This document shows, one piece after another, positions 41,990-51,146 of a stretch of DNA of 64,000 nt. Position 1 is the first letter of the stretch. Each line of letters begins with the position of its first letter. Under the pieces are notes generated by a model. It searched no databases, was not told the DNA's origin, and saw nothing but the letters and a program-made list of their open reading frames with translations. The stretch spans positions 496,001 through 560,000 of the forward strand of contig NZ_QZEZ01000001.1 of the NCBI RefSeq assembly GCF_003594885.1. The letters are read 5' to 3'. Source of the DNA: Vallicoccus soli (GTDB lineage: Bacteria > Actinomycetota > Actinomycetes > Motilibacterales > Motilibacteraceae). Position numbers and translations under genes: made by a program.

Positions 41990-42769
41990 ATGGCCCCCCG
42001 CACGTCAGCCGCCGCACGCCCGGCGGCCCCGGCGCACGAGCGCCCCCGCACGGCCCGCCCGCCCGGGTGGCGCACCCTGCTCCCCGTGGTCCTCGTGGGG
42101 GGCCTGCTGCTGCTGCGCGTCGTGGCGCAGGGCCCGTACGACGCCCTGGTCCGCGAGGACGGTCCCGTGGAGTGGGCGACCGTCCTCGTCTACCTGGTCG
42201 CCGCGGGCGCCGCGGCGCTCGTGGTCCGCGCGCTGCTGCGCGGCGGCCGGCGCGTCGAGGCCCTGCTCTGGGGCGTCGTGGTGCTCGCCTTCCTCGGCAT
42301 CGCGAGCGAGGAGGTGAGCTGGGGCCAGCGGATCGCGGGCTTCGAGGGGCCGCAGGCGCTCGTGGAGCGCAACAAGCAGGACGAGGCCAACCTGCACAAC
42401 CTCCTGCGCCGGCACCAGCTGCACGCCGTCTACCTGGCCGTGGGCCTCTACGGCGCGGGGCTGGGCCGGCTGCTCGTGCGGCGGCACCCGTGGACGCGCG
42501 CCCGGGCGGCCCTGCTCGCCCCGGGCCCCCGCGAGGCCTGGTTCTTCGGCGCCCTGGTGGCCGTGTACGGCTACTACGAGCTCGGCGAGCCGGTCGTCGC
42601 GCGCCTCCTCGGCCCCGGCCACGACGCCCTGTCGCTCGGGGTCTCGCGCCTGCAGGAGGTCGCGGAGCTCTCCCTCGCCCTCGGCTTCCTGCTCTTCGCG
42701 CTGGGCGCCCGGCGCGCCGCGTCGTCGGCGCCCGCGGACCCCGCGGCGCGCGGTGCTGCGGGCGGGTGA
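41990..42769 (+). CDS. hypothetical multi-pass membrane protein
   Basis: 259 residues with about six hydrophobic segments. The conserved-looking core is LGIASEEVSWGQRIAGFEGP followed by NKQDEANLHNLLRRHQLH, a combination found in uncharacterised bacterial membrane proteins; I cannot give a function. Glu-Glu and His residues in the membrane-facing motif could be catalytic. ATG 41990 is chosen from the TACCGT box. It lies just before cysQ, though with a separate promoter between them. Confidence 0.8.
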   Translation: MAPRTSAAARPAAPAHERPRTARPPGWRTLLPVVLVGGLLLLRVVAQGPYDALVREDGPVEWATVLVYLVAAGAAALVVRALLRGGRRVEALLWGVVVLAFLGIASEEVSWGQRIAGFEGPQALVERNKQDEANLHNLLRRHQLHAVYLAVGLYGAGLGRLLVRRHPWTRARAALLAPGPREAWFFGALVAVYGYYELGEPVVARLLGPGHDALSLGVSRLQEVAELSLALGFLLFALGARRAASSAPADPAARGAAGG

Positions 42770-42819
42770 CGCGCCCCACCCGCTCCCGCGTTCCGTACCG
42801 GCCCCCCGCCGTCACGCTC

Positions 42820-42825
42820 TAGAGT
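42820..42825 (+). promoter_or_regulatory. -10 box of the cysQ-cysD-cysN operon
   Basis: TAGAGT with a start near 42832; the cysQ GTG is 28 nt past the box. Confidence 0.45.
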
Positions 42826-42852
42826 CGGGGCACTCGAAGGGGGTCACCACAC

Positions 42853-43662
42853 GTGCTGTCCGATCACCAGGCGCCCGGAGCGCCCGCCGGCCCGCAGGGC
42901 CTCGACGACGCCGCCGTCGCGCGGCGCGTCGCCGACGCGGCCGGGCGCGCCCTGCTCGCGGTCCGCGCCGAGCACGCCGGCGCGAGCGACCTGAAGGCGC
43001 GCGGCGACCGCGGCGCCCAGGAGGTCATCGCCGCCGAGCTCGCCGCGCTGCGCCCGCAGGACGCCGTCCTGAGCGAGGAGGCGGTCGACGACCCGGCGCG
43101 CCTGGACGCCGAGCGCGTCTGGATCGTCGACCCGCTCGACGGCACCCGCGAGTTCGGCGAGGGCGACCGGCACGACTGGGCCGTCCACGTGGCGCTGTGG
43201 GAGCGCGGCGACCTCGTCGCCGGGGCGGTCGCGCTGCCGGCGCTCGGGCGCACCCTCGTCACCTCCGACGTCGGCGCGCCGTGGCGGGAGGCGCCCCTCG
43301 AGGGCCGGCGCCCGCGCCTCGCCGTGAGCCGCAGCCGCGCGACCGACGTCGTGACCGGCCTGGCCCGGGCGCTCGGCCTGGACCTCGTCCCGCTGGGCTC
43401 GGCGGGCTACAAGACGTCCGCCGTGGTGCTGGGCGAGGTCGACGCCTACGTGCACACCGGGGGGCAGTACGAGTGGGACAGCGCGGCGCCGGTCGCCGTC
43501 GCCCGCGCCGCGGGGCTGTTCACGAGCCGCGTCGACGGCTCGCCGCTCACCTACAATCGCCGGGATCCGCTGCTGCCGGACCTCGTCGTGTGTCGGCCGG
43601 AGCTGTCCGACGCGATCCTCGACCACCTCAGCCAGACCACGACGGAGCGGGAGACCGCATGA
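42853..43662 (+). CDS. cysQ: 3'(2'),5'-bisphosphate nucleotidase CysQ
   Basis: Inositol-monophosphatase-fold phosphatase of 269 residues that hydrolyses PAP to AMP. Motif 1 LSEEAVDDPARL provides the Glu-Glu metal ligands; the WIVDPLDGTREF motif is exact; the last motif is YEWDSAAPVAVARAAG. PAP is the inhibitory by-product of PAPS-using sulfotransferases, several of which flank this operon. The GTG start has GAAGGGGG upstream. It overlaps cysD by ATGA, so the three sulfate genes are one operon. Confidence 0.92.
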   Translation: MLSDHQAPGAPAGPQGLDDAAVARRVADAAGRALLAVRAEHAGASDLKARGDRGAQEVIAAELAALRPQDAVLSEEAVDDPARLDAERVWIVDPLDGTREFGEGDRHDWAVHVALWERGDLVAGAVALPALGRTLVTSDVGAPWREAPLEGRRPRLAVSRSRATDVVTGLARALGLDLVPLGSAGYKTSAVVLGEVDAYVHTGGQYEWDSAAPVAVARAAGLFTSRVDGSPLTYNRRDPLLPDLVVCRPELSDAILDHLSQTTTERETA

Positions 43663-44570
43663 CCGCCAACCCCGACTACCGCCTGAGCCACCTCGCGGCG
43701 CTCGAGGCCGAGTCCATCCACATCTTCCGCGAGGTCGTCGCGGAGCTCGAGCGCCCGGTGCTGCTCTTCAGCGGCGGCAAGGACTCGATCGTCATGCTCC
43801 GCGTGGCGGAGAAGGCGTTCTGGCCCGCGCGCATCCCCTTCCCGGTGCTGCACGTGGACACCGGCCAGAACTTCCCCGAGGTCCTCGACTTCCGCGACCG
43901 CCGCGTCGACGAGCTCGGCGTCCAGCTGCTCGTCGCCTCCGTCCAGGACGCGATCGACCGCGGCCAGGTGCAGGAGGAGCCGAACGGCTCGCGCAACCGC
44001 ATCCAGACGCCGGTGCTGCTCGACGCCGTGGAGAAGCACCGCTTCACCGCGCTCTTCGGCGGCGCGCGGCGCGACGAGGAGAAGGCGCGGGCCAAGGAGC
44101 GGGTGTTCTCCTTCCGCGACGAGTTCGGCCAGTGGGACCCCAAGAACCAGCGCCCCGAGCTGTGGAGCCTCTACAACGGGCGGGTCCACCTCGGCGAGAG
44201 CATCCGCGTCTTCCCGCTGTCGAACTGGACCGAGCTCGACATCTGGCACTACATCGCGGCCGAGGGCATCGAGATCCCGGCGATCTACTACGCCCACGAG
44301 CGCGAGGTGTTCCTGCGCGACGGCATGCTCATGGCCGTCAACGAGTTCGCCCAGCCCAGGGAGGGCCAGGAGACCTTCGTCAAGCGCGTGCGCTACCGGA
44401 CGGTCGGCGACGCCAACCTCACCGCGGCCGTCGAGTCCGACGCCGACACCGTGGAGAAGGTCATCGAGGAGATCGCGGCGACCCGCCTGACCGAGCGCGG
44501 CGCCACCCGCGGCGACGACCGGGTCAGCGAGGCCGCCATGGAGGACCGCAAGCGCGAGGGGTACTTCTGA
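43659..44570 (+). CDS. cysD: sulfate adenylyltransferase subunit 2
   Basis: Catalytic subunit of ATP sulfurylase, making APS from sulfate and ATP. The 303 residues show the PP-loop LLFSGGKDSIVMLRVAEKAF, then FPVLHVDTGQNFPEVLDFRD, ALFGGARRDEEKARAKER and NWTELDIWHYI, all characteristic of CysD. Length is normal. It is coupled to cysQ upstream and cysN downstream by ATGA and TGATG overlaps. Its position among polysaccharide genes points to activated sulfate for polymer sulfation, not only for cysteine synthesis. Confidence 0.97.
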   Translation: MTANPDYRLSHLAALEAESIHIFREVVAELERPVLLFSGGKDSIVMLRVAEKAFWPARIPFPVLHVDTGQNFPEVLDFRDRRVDELGVQLLVASVQDAIDRGQVQEEPNGSRNRIQTPVLLDAVEKHRFTALFGGARRDEEKARAKERVFSFRDEFGQWDPKNQRPELWSLYNGRVHLGESIRVFPLSNWTELDIWHYIAAEGIEIPAIYYAHEREVFLRDGMLMAVNEFAQPREGQETFVKRVRYRTVGDANLTAAVESDADTVEKVIEEIAATRLTERGATRGDDRVSEAAMEDRKREGYF

Positions 44571-45871
44571 TGACGACGACCACCGGGACCCGCCCCGAGG
44601 CCACCGGCGCGCACGCCGTGGACATGCTGCGGTTCGCCACCGCCGGCTCGGTCGACGACGGCAAGAGCACGCTCATCGGACGCCTGCTCTTCGACTCCAA
44701 GTCGATCTTCCAGGACCAGCTCGAGGCCGTGGAGCGCACGAGCGCCTCGATGGGCGACGAGTACACCAACCTCGCGCTGCTCACCGACGGCCTGCGCGCC
44801 GAGCGCGAGCAGGGCATCACCATCGACGTGGCCTACCGCTACTTCGCCACGCCGCGGCGCAAGTTCATCATCGCCGACACCCCGGGCCACACGCAGTACA
44901 CCCGGAACATGGTCACCGGCGCCTCCACCGCGGACCTCGCGATCGTCCTCGTCGACGCGCGCAAGGGCCTGGTGGAGCAGAGCCGCCGGCACGCCTTCCT
45001 CGTGTCGCTGCTGCGCGTGCCGCACCTGGTCCTCGCGGTCAACAAGATGGACCTCGTCGACTACTCGCAGGAGGTCTTCGAGCGGGTCAAGGACGAGTTC
45101 ACCGCGTTCGCGACCAAGCTCTCGGTGCCGGACCTCGAGGTCATCCCGCTCTCGGCGCTCAAGGGCGACAACGTCGTGTCGCGCTCGGAGAGCATGCCCT
45201 GGTACGAGGGCCCGTCCCTGCTGCACCACCTCGAGAACGTGCACGTGGCGAGCGACCGCAACCTCGTCGACGCGCGCTTCCCGGTGCAGTACGTCGTGCG
45301 TCCGCAGTCCAGCACCCACCGCGACTACCGCGGCTACGCCGGGCAGGTCGCCGGCGGGGTGTTCAAGCCCGGCGACGAGGTCGTCGTGCTGCCCTCGGGC
45401 TTCACCAGCCGCATCGCGTCCATCGACACCTTCGACGGGCCCGTGCAGGAGGCGTTCGCCCCGATGTCGGTGACGATGCGCCTCGAGGACGAGATCGACA
45501 TCTCGCGCGGCGACATGATCTGCCGGCCGGGCAACCAGCCCCAGGCCACGCAGGACGTCGAGGCGATGGTCTGCTGGATGGACGAGACCCAGGCGCTCGC
45601 GCCGGGGCGCAAGTACGCCATCAAGCACACGTCGCGCTCGGCGCGCGCGCTCGTCAAGGAGCTGCCGTACCGCCTCGACGTGAACACGCTGCACCGCAGC
45701 GAGGCGCCGGGGCAGCTCGCGCTCAACGAGATCGGGCGCGTGCGCCTGCGCACCACCGCGCCGGTGTTCTGCGACGACTACGCCCGCAACCGCACGACGG
45801 GCGGCTTCATCCTCGTGGACGAGGCCACCAACCGGACCGTCGCCGCCGGCATGGTCATCGGCAGCGACTGA
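44570..45871 (+). CDS. cysN: sulfate adenylyltransferase subunit 1 (GTPase)
   Basis: GTP-hydrolysing subunit that drives APS formation. The 433 residues have an EF-Tu-like GTPase domain: P-loop GSVDDGKSTLIGRLL (about 26-40), switch AEREQGITIDVAYRYF, DTPGH, and NKMD. Beta-barrel domains follow. The protein ends after TNRTVAAGMVIGSD, so the APS kinase (CysC) domain of mycobacterial-type CysNC fusions is absent; PAPS synthesis needs a kinase encoded elsewhere. A 16-bp terminator follows. Confidence 0.97.
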   Translation: MTTTTGTRPEATGAHAVDMLRFATAGSVDDGKSTLIGRLLFDSKSIFQDQLEAVERTSASMGDEYTNLALLTDGLRAEREQGITIDVAYRYFATPRRKFIIADTPGHTQYTRNMVTGASTADLAIVLVDARKGLVEQSRRHAFLVSLLRVPHLVLAVNKMDLVDYSQEVFERVKDEFTAFATKLSVPDLEVIPLSALKGDNVVSRSESMPWYEGPSLLHHLENVHVASDRNLVDARFPVQYVVRPQSSTHRDYRGYAGQVAGGVFKPGDEVVVLPSGFTSRIASIDTFDGPVQEAFAPMSVTMRLEDEIDISRGDMICRPGNQPQATQDVEAMVCWMDETQALAPGRKYAIKHTSRSARALVKELPYRLDVNTLHRSEAPGQLALNEIGRVRLRTTAPVFCDDYARNRTTGGFILVDEATNRTVAAGMVIGSD

Positions 45872-45907
45872 CCGCCCCGGCGGGCGGCGCCCGCCCGCCC
45901 CGCGCAC

Positions 45908-45943
45908 GACGAGGCCCCCGCCGCGAACGGCGGGGGCCTCGTC
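45908..45943 (+). terminator. 16-bp hairpin terminator after cysN
   Basis: Arms 45908-45923 and 45928-45943 pair perfectly around a CGAA tetraloop. Confidence 0.8.
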
Positions 45944-46170
45944 ACGCACGGCTCCGGTGCGTAACGTGGTGCGCCACGCGAACGACGCGGGGGGTAGCGC
46001 GCCCGTTGGGCCGTACGGGTGGTGCAAGGTGTCCGCGGGGGGACGACGACCGGAACAGTCCATGCGGGAGGGCCGCCCACGTGCACCATGGTCAGGCAGG
46101 GCAGCGCGCCACACCCCCCGGCGGGCTCGCCCAGGACCGCGACGGGGGGACGGACGGGCGGAGGACCGGG

Positions 46171-46779
46171 ATGGCGGCGGAACCTGCGTGGGACGTGCCG
46201 CTGCCGGGGCCCGAGGGCCTCGCGCCGCCCGCGCCGCCGGCCCCCCGGGACGAGGTGGGGGCGGCGCGCGCCCGGCGCCGCGCGGCCGACCGGCCGGCGC
46301 GCACCGGCCGCGGCGACGGCGAGCGCCCCGGGCGCGTGCTGCTCGTCTGCAGCAGCGGGGGCCACCTGGCCCAGCTGCTGAGCCTGGGCGAGTGGACGCG
46401 CGAGCGGCCCACCCGCTGGGTCACCTTCGACACCGCCGACGCCCGCTCGCTCCTGGAGGGGGAGGACGTCGTGTGGGGGCACCACCCGACGACCCGCAAC
46501 ATCCCCAACCTGCTGCGCAACACCGTGCTCGCCGCCCGCATGATGCTGCGCGAGCGCCCGGCCGCGGTGGTCTCCACCGGCGCCGGGATCGCCGTGCCGT
46601 TCTTCGTCCTCGGCCGCGCCCTCGGGGTGCCGACCGTCTTCATCGAGGTGGTGGACCGCATCGAGACCGCGACGCTCACCGGGCGGCTGTGCCGGCCCTT
46701 CGCCACGCGGGTGCTCGTGCAGTGGGAGGAGCAGCGCGCCCTCTACCCGGGCGCCACCGTCGTGGGACCGCTGCTGTGA
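46171..46779 (+). CDS. PssD/Alg14-like glycosyltransferase accessory subunit
   Basis: 202 residues related to PssD/WelK/Alg14, the membrane-bound partner in two-part glycosyltransferases. The core is VLLVCSSGGHLAQLLSLGEW, then WVTFDTADARSLLEGE, HPTTRNIPNLLRNT, VVSTGAGIAVPFFVLGRALG and TVFIEVVDRIETATLTGRL. ATG 46171 has GGAGG 7 nt upstream; the 390-nt region before it includes the cysN terminator. It overlaps the catalytic partner by GTGA. The pair typically adds glucuronic acid or a hexose to the lipid-linked acceptor. Confidence 0.9.
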   Translation: MAAEPAWDVPLPGPEGLAPPAPPAPRDEVGAARARRRAADRPARTGRGDGERPGRVLLVCSSGGHLAQLLSLGEWTRERPTRWVTFDTADARSLLEGEDVVWGHHPTTRNIPNLLRNTVLAARMMLRERPAAVVSTGAGIAVPFFVLGRALGVPTVFIEVVDRIETATLTGRLCRPFATRVLVQWEEQRALYPGATVVGPLL

Positions 46780-47378
46780 GCCCGCTGCCGGGGCCCGCGG
46801 GCTCGCGCCCGCTCGTCGTGCTCGCCGTCGTCGGGACCGACCACCACCCGTTCCAGCGCCTCGTGGACTGGGTCGACGCGTGGGCGGGGGAGCGCGGGCG
46901 CGCCGTCCGCGTCGTCGTGCAGCACGGCTCCGCCCGCCCGCCGGCCGTCGCCGAGGGGCGCGCGCTGCTCGGCGCCGAGGAGCTGCAGGGGCTCTTCGCG
47001 GTGGCGGACGCGATCGTGACCCACGGCGGGCCCGCGACGATGAACGAGGTGCGCTCGCGCGGGCTGCTGCCGCTCGTCGTCCCGCGCGACCCGGCGCTCG
47101 GCGAGCACGTCGACGACCACCAGCAGCGCTTCACCCGCCGGCTCGCGGACCTCGGCGAGGTGCGGCTCTGCCCCACCCGGGAGGACCTCGTGGGCGCCCT
47201 CGACGCCGCGCTGGCCGACCCGTCGGTGCTCCGCCTGGACCCCGCCGCGGAGCGGCTCCGCGCGGATCAGGTGCAGGCCGCGGTGCAGCGCGTCGGGGCC
47301 GTCGTCGACGGGCTCGTCGCCGAGGCCGCGGAGGCCGCGTCGCGTCGGCGCCCCTGGGCGCGCCGCGCCGCGCGCTGA
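46776..47378 (+). CDS. PssE/Alg13-like glycosyltransferase catalytic subunit
   Basis: 200 residues of the GT28 C-terminal type. It has LAVVGTDHHPFQRLVDWVDA at the start, VVQHGSARPP, and DAIVTHGGPATMNEVRSRG, the nucleotide-sugar binding segment, followed by PLVVPRDPALGEHVDDHQQ. This is the soluble donor-binding half that works with the PssD-like product encoded directly upstream. It is convergent with the LamG-like gene, 53 bp away. Confidence 0.9.
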   Translation: MSPLPGPAGSRPLVVLAVVGTDHHPFQRLVDWVDAWAGERGRAVRVVVQHGSARPPAVAEGRALLGAEELQGLFAVADAIVTHGGPATMNEVRSRGLLPLVVPRDPALGEHVDDHQQRFTRRLADLGEVRLCPTREDLVGALDAALADPSVLRLDPAAERLRADQVQAAVQRVGAVVDGLVAEAAEAASRRRPWARRAAR

Positions 47379-47431
47379 CCGGTCCGCCGACCCGTCTCCA
47401 CGCCCCCGGGACGCCGCCCGGTGCGCCGGCC

Positions 47432-48205
47432 TCAGGCCGACGCCTCCACGCGCACCCAGTCGATGTCCCCGGCGAAGTAGTCGCAGGTGACCTCGACCTG
47501 GTCGCAGTTGATCTTGCCGCCGATGGTGAACGGCACCGCGTTGTCGAGCAGCCCGGTGGCGCCGCGGATCGTGCGCCGCTCGCGCAGCACCAGGTCGGCG
47601 TCCTGGCCCGTCGGGTCGTCCCACACCGTGAGCGCCACCCCGGCCGCCGTGCGCTCGCAGCGGACCCGGTGCCACTGCCCGTCGTGGTACGCCCCGGCGG
47701 ACCGGACCGCGCGCCGCCCGAGCGCGCCGGTGTAGAGGCAGCTCTCGGTGCCCCGGGGCAGCTGCACCTTGACCTGCCCGCCGCGGGTGGTCGCCTGGCC
47801 CTTCTGCAGGATGTTGCCGAACGGCCGGGTGGTCCGGTAGCGGAAGACGACGGCGTAGTCGCGGGTGCCGGGGTCGAGCCGGCCGTCGGCCACCTGCGTC
47901 ACCCGCTCGGGCGTGGCCGGGGGCTGGTTGGGCCGCACGTCCGACCACCGGTGCAGCAGCGGCGTCCCCCCGGCGACCCCCGTCCGCACCGCGGCGCCGA
48001 CGACCCCGTCGACGCCGTGCGACGAGGCGTCGACGAGCACCCGGCTGCCGGCCGGCTCGTCCATCCGCCACTCGGCGACCACGCCCGACGCGGCCCCGAG
48101 AGCCGGCGCCGGGGCGGGGCCGACGAGGCCGACGGGGCCGACGAGGCCCAGCAGGGCGGCCACGGCCACGGGCAGGGCGCGCGCTCGGCGCGGCGTACGG
48201 GTCAT
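47432..48205 (-). CDS. secreted LamG/concanavalin-like domain protein
   Basis: 257 residues with a signal peptide (basic TRTPRRARALP, hydrophobic core, Ala-rich cleavage region near residue 37). The mature part reads AEWRMDEPAGSRVLVDASSHG and continues as a single jelly-roll domain with YRTTRPFGNILQKGQ and DGQWHRVRCERTAAGV, a LamG-type carbohydrate-binding pattern. It shares the layout of the edge gene at 63213-64000. It likely binds the surface polymer. ATG 48205 begins the best signal peptide. Confidence 0.8.
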   Translation of the reverse strand: MTRTPRRARALPVAVAALLGLVGPVGLVGPAPAPALGAASGVVAEWRMDEPAGSRVLVDASSHGVDGVVGAAVRTGVAGGTPLLHRWSDVRPNQPPATPERVTQVADGRLDPGTRDYAVVFRYRTTRPFGNILQKGQATTRGGQVKVQLPRGTESCLYTGALGRRAVRSAGAYHDGQWHRVRCERTAAGVALTVWDDPTGQDADLVLRERRTIRGATGLLDNAVPFTIGGKINCDQVEVTCDYFAGDIDWVRVEASA

Positions 48206-48320
48206 CCTCGTCCCCCCGGTGGTGCGGCCGCGCCCCCCGCGCGGCACGGGGTCCACGCTCGCACGGGGGCGCCGGGGGTGTCAGCCGGACGGGTGGACGG
48301 GACGGCCGGCGGCGGGCCGC

Positions 48321-48347
48321 CCGCCCGGGCTCAGAGCGCCCGGGCGG
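48321..48347 (-). terminator. 10-bp hairpin at the end of a glycosidase-like gene
   Basis: CCGCCCGGGC (48321-48330) and GCCCGGGCGG (48338-48347) pair perfectly; the stop codon lies in the loop. Confidence 0.45.
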
Positions 48348-49332
48348 TGCGCGCGCTGCCGAGGGCCGCCCGGTACGCGCGCAGCTTGGCGGCGCTCTCG
48401 TCGAGCGGCCAGTAGACGGTCTCCTTGGAGTTCCGGCCCGAGTTGAAGTAGGAGACGATCCCGATCTTGTCGGGGTTGGCCGAGGCCCACGTCCAGGACG
48501 CGTTCCACCAGTCGACGGCGGAGCGGGAGGAGAACGAGCCGGTGCAGCCGGTCTCGCCGATGCCGATCATCTTGCCGCCGGCCCCGTGGGCGCCGAGCCA
48601 GGTGACGATGCGCCCGAGGCGCACGTCGAAGGCGTCCCCCGAGGCGTTCTGGTAGCAGTCGACGCCGAGGAAGGCCATGCGGCGCAGGACGGCCGGGGTG
48701 AGGTAGTCCTCGGGGTGCCCGCTGCGGTTGCGCGGGTTGAACTCCCAGTCGCCGATGATCGGGGCGAACGCCACGTTGCGCAGGCCCGTGGTCGCCTTCA
48801 TGACGTCGTGGATCCGCACCCAGGCCGCGGCGAACGCGGCGCCGTCGTCCGAGTCGTTGGTCGGCTCGTGGTGGAAGGTGACGACGACGGGCTTGCGCGT
48901 CCCGGCGTACGCGAGGGCGCGCTGGCGCAGCTGGGCGTCGTAGGTGCCGGCGGCGAGCGCCTTCCAGCCGGCGGCGCCGCCGGGGGGCTTGAAGGAGACC
49001 CAGGGCAGGCGGGCGGCGGCGTGGTCCGTGCGGATCTGGCGCACCTCGTCGGCCACCTGGTCCCAGCCGAAGAACGAGCGCTGCGTGCCGACCGCGCCGG
49101 TGGCCGTGGTCGCGAGGGCGATCTCCCCGGGGCAGGACATGCCGAGGTAGACCTTGCCCGGCTTGTGGCCCGGCCAGCGCGGGGTCGCGGTGGCGGCGGC
49201 CGCCGGCGCGAGGGCGCCCGGGGCGACGGCGCCGGCGAGGCCGAGGGCCGAGAGGGACAGGAAGCCGCGGCGCGAGAGGGAGCTGCGGGGCTCGACGGCG
49301 GGACCGGCGGAGGGACGCAGGGAGCGGTTCAT
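48331..49332 (-). CDS. Tat-exported glycosidase-like protein (TIM-barrel, GH26-like)
   Basis: 333 residues. A twin-arginine signal SRRGFLSLSALGLAGAVAPG (about 22-41) precedes RWPGHKPGKVYLGMS. The barrel has LPWVSFKPPGG, VVVTFHHEPTND with a likely acid/base Glu, NVAFAPIIGDWEFNPRNR, FLGVDCYQN, and MIGIGETGCT with a candidate nucleophile Glu. This resembles clan GH-A, closest in style to GH26, but substrate and family need a profile search. It is clearly paralogous to 61790-62755. A secreted enzyme in a polymer cluster may trim or release the polymer. Confidence 0.82.
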   Translation of the reverse strand: MNRSLRPSAGPAVEPRSSLSRRGFLSLSALGLAGAVAPGALAPAAAATATPRWPGHKPGKVYLGMSCPGEIALATTATGAVGTQRSFFGWDQVADEVRQIRTDHAAARLPWVSFKPPGGAAGWKALAAGTYDAQLRQRALAYAGTRKPVVVTFHHEPTNDSDDGAAFAAAWVRIHDVMKATTGLRNVAFAPIIGDWEFNPRNRSGHPEDYLTPAVLRRMAFLGVDCYQNASGDAFDVRLGRIVTWLGAHGAGGKMIGIGETGCTGSFSSRSAVDWWNASWTWASANPDKIGIVSYFNSGRNSKETVYWPLDESAAKLRAYRAALGSARTARAL

Positions 49333-49352
49333 GCTGGGTGGATCGGGGACGC

Positions 49353-49382
49353 GCACTACCGTCTTGAGGGGGTCCTCGTCAA
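49353..49382 (-). promoter_or_regulatory. candidate promoter of the glycosidase-like gene
   Basis: Minus-strand TTGACG (49382-49377), an 18-bp spacer and TAGTGC (49358-49353), giving a leader of about 15-20 nt. Confidence 0.4.
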
Positions 49383-49493
49383 GTTCGGCCGATCGGGTGA
49401 TCATCGGCGGAGGTGTCCGCGGGGCGACGGGCGGGGGACGACCGGCGAACGGGTGAGCGTCGCGCAACGGGCACCGTGCGTCGTGCCCGCTTG

Positions 49494-49499
49494 TACCCT
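49494..49499 (+). promoter_or_regulatory. -10 box of the 11-gene polysaccharide operon
   Basis: TACCCT, start near 49506, about 66 nt before ATG 49572. Confidence 0.4.
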
Positions 49500-49571
49500 C
49501 GTGCCTGGATCGGGTGCACCGGGGACGGTGGGCGGCGGACGCCGCCGGGACCCGGGGGAGGGGCACCAGCT

Positions 49572-51146
49572 ATGGCACGGACCGGGGCACGGGGCGGCGC
49601 GCGCGGCCCGCTGCTCGTCGCGGCCGGGGCGCTCGCCGTCGTGGCGTGCGGCGCCGGCGGCGCGGCGGCGGGGTACGCGGTGCACGAGAGCCTGCCGGTG
49701 CGCTACGCCGCCGACGCGTCGGTGCTCGTGCTGCCGACCGCGGGCGGCCTCGACTCCAGCGTGGCGGGCAGCCGCAGCGCGGCGGACATCCAGATCGAGA
49801 CCGAGGCCGAGCTCATGGGCTCGGCGCAGGTCGCGGCCGCCGCGGCCGAGCGCCTCGACGGGCGCCTCTCCCCGGCGCAGCTGCTCGACGGCACCGAGGT
49901 CACGGTCCCGACGAACAGCCAGGTGCTGCAGGTGGCCGTGCAGGCGGGGTCGCCCGAGCTGGCCCGCGACGGCGCCATGGCGGTCGCAAGCGCTTACCTG
50001 GACCGGCGCACGGGTGAGGCCAAGGCCGCCGTGACGGCGGTCGCGGACTCCCTGCGCGCGCAGGTCGGCGACCTGACCGAGCGGTTGGAGGCCAACGCGG
50101 AGGAGATCGGCGGGCTCGCCGACGACGCGACGAGCCAGCGCTCCCTGCTGGAGTCGCAGCGCAGCCTGCTCGTCGACCAGATCGCCGACATCAACAGCCG
50201 CCTCGTCGCGCTCGACGTCGACGGCACGCGCGGCGGCGAGATCATCACCGAGGCGACGCTGCCGACCGCGGCCGCCTCGCCCGACCTGCTCGTGGACGTC
50301 GGTGGCGGCGCCGCCGTCGGCACGCTGCTCGGGGCCGGCCTCGTGCTCGGCGCCGCCCGCCTGCGGGCCCGCCGCGGCCGCACCGGCGCCGAGGGCGGCC
50401 CGCAGCTGCCGGTCCTGGCGACCGTGGGCGTCGGCGCCGACGGCGACGACGTGGCCGCCGCGGACCTCGCCGTCCTGCGCCGCCTCGGGGCGGAGGTGCG
50501 CGACCACGACGCCGCCGGCGGCCCGACCGTCGTGGTCGGCGTCGGGGACCGCTCGGTGCGCAGCCGCGTCGCGCTCGGCCTCGCCGAGAGCTCCGCCGCC
50601 GACGGCGCGCCGGCCCTGCTCGTGCTCACCGAGCCGCCGGCCGGGCACCTCGCCGCCGCCCTGCCGGCCGGTGCCACGGGCCTGCTCGACGCCGTGCGGG
50701 GCGAGGTCGCCGCGACCCGGGCGGTCGTCGGCGTCGACGGCTCGCCGGTCCGCCTGCTCGGCCCGGGCCGTCCCGGCCGCGAGGGGGAGGCGGTCGAGGT
50801 CGCCGACCTCGACGATCTGTGGGGTCGGCTCGAGCGCGACCTCGGCACGGTCACCGTGCAGACGAGCTCCTCCCTGGAGAGCCCGCTGGCGCAGTCGGTC
50901 CTGCAGACGGCCGGGCGCATCGTCGTCGTCGTCGAGTCGAGCCCCCGCCAGACGCGCGAGCTCACCAGCGCGCTCGCCGAGCTCGACTGGCTCGGCCTCA
51001 CCGACCGGGTGGTCGGCGTCATCGTCGTGGTGCATCGGCCCTCGGCGCGCCAGGTGCTCGGCGCCGCCGCGGCGCCGGCGCGCGAGGTGGCCGACGGGCG
51101 CGCGGGCCGCCAGGAGGTCTCCGGGGGTCGTCGTGACGGGCGCTGA
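49572..51146 (+). CDS. Wzz-like polysaccharide co-polymerase with degenerate kinase-like domain
   Basis: 524 residues. Membrane helices lie at about 12-35 and 238-258, enclosing a periplasmic-type region with EIETEAELMGSAQVAAAAAERL and a helical segment rich in Leu/Glu. The cytoplasmic C-terminal domain keeps the layout of a tyrosine-kinase domain (TVVVGVGDRSVRSRVALGLA at the P-loop position) but lacks the GK(S/T) motif, so it is probably a structural regulator. It opens an operon that runs to 61751. The ATG has GGAGGGGC upstream. Confidence 0.85.
   Translation: MARTGARGGARGPLLVAAGALAVVACGAGGAAAGYAVHESLPVRYAADASVLVLPTAGGLDSSVAGSRSAADIQIETEAELMGSAQVAAAAAERLDGRLSPAQLLDGTEVTVPTNSQVLQVAVQAGSPELARDGAMAVASAYLDRRTGEAKAAVTAVADSLRAQVGDLTERLEANAEEIGGLADDATSQRSLLESQRSLLVDQIADINSRLVALDVDGTRGGEIITEATLPTAAASPDLLVDVGGGAAVGTLLGAGLVLGAARLRARRGRTGAEGGPQLPVLATVGVGADGDDVAAADLAVLRRLGAEVRDHDAAGGPTVVVGVGDRSVRSRVALGLAESSAADGAPALLVLTEPPAGHLAAALPAGATGLLDAVRGEVAATRAVVGVDGSPVRLLGPGRPGREGEAVEVADLDDLWGRLERDLGTVTVQTSSSLESPLAQSVLQTAGRIVVVVESSPRQTRELTSALAELDWLGLTDRVVGVIVVVHRPSARQVLGAAAAPAREVADGRAGRQEVSGGRRDGR

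Noticed and set aside
44570-45871. CysNC fusion carrying APS kinase
   Set aside because: The protein ends after the third beta-barrel domain; no second P-loop follows and a terminator comes next.
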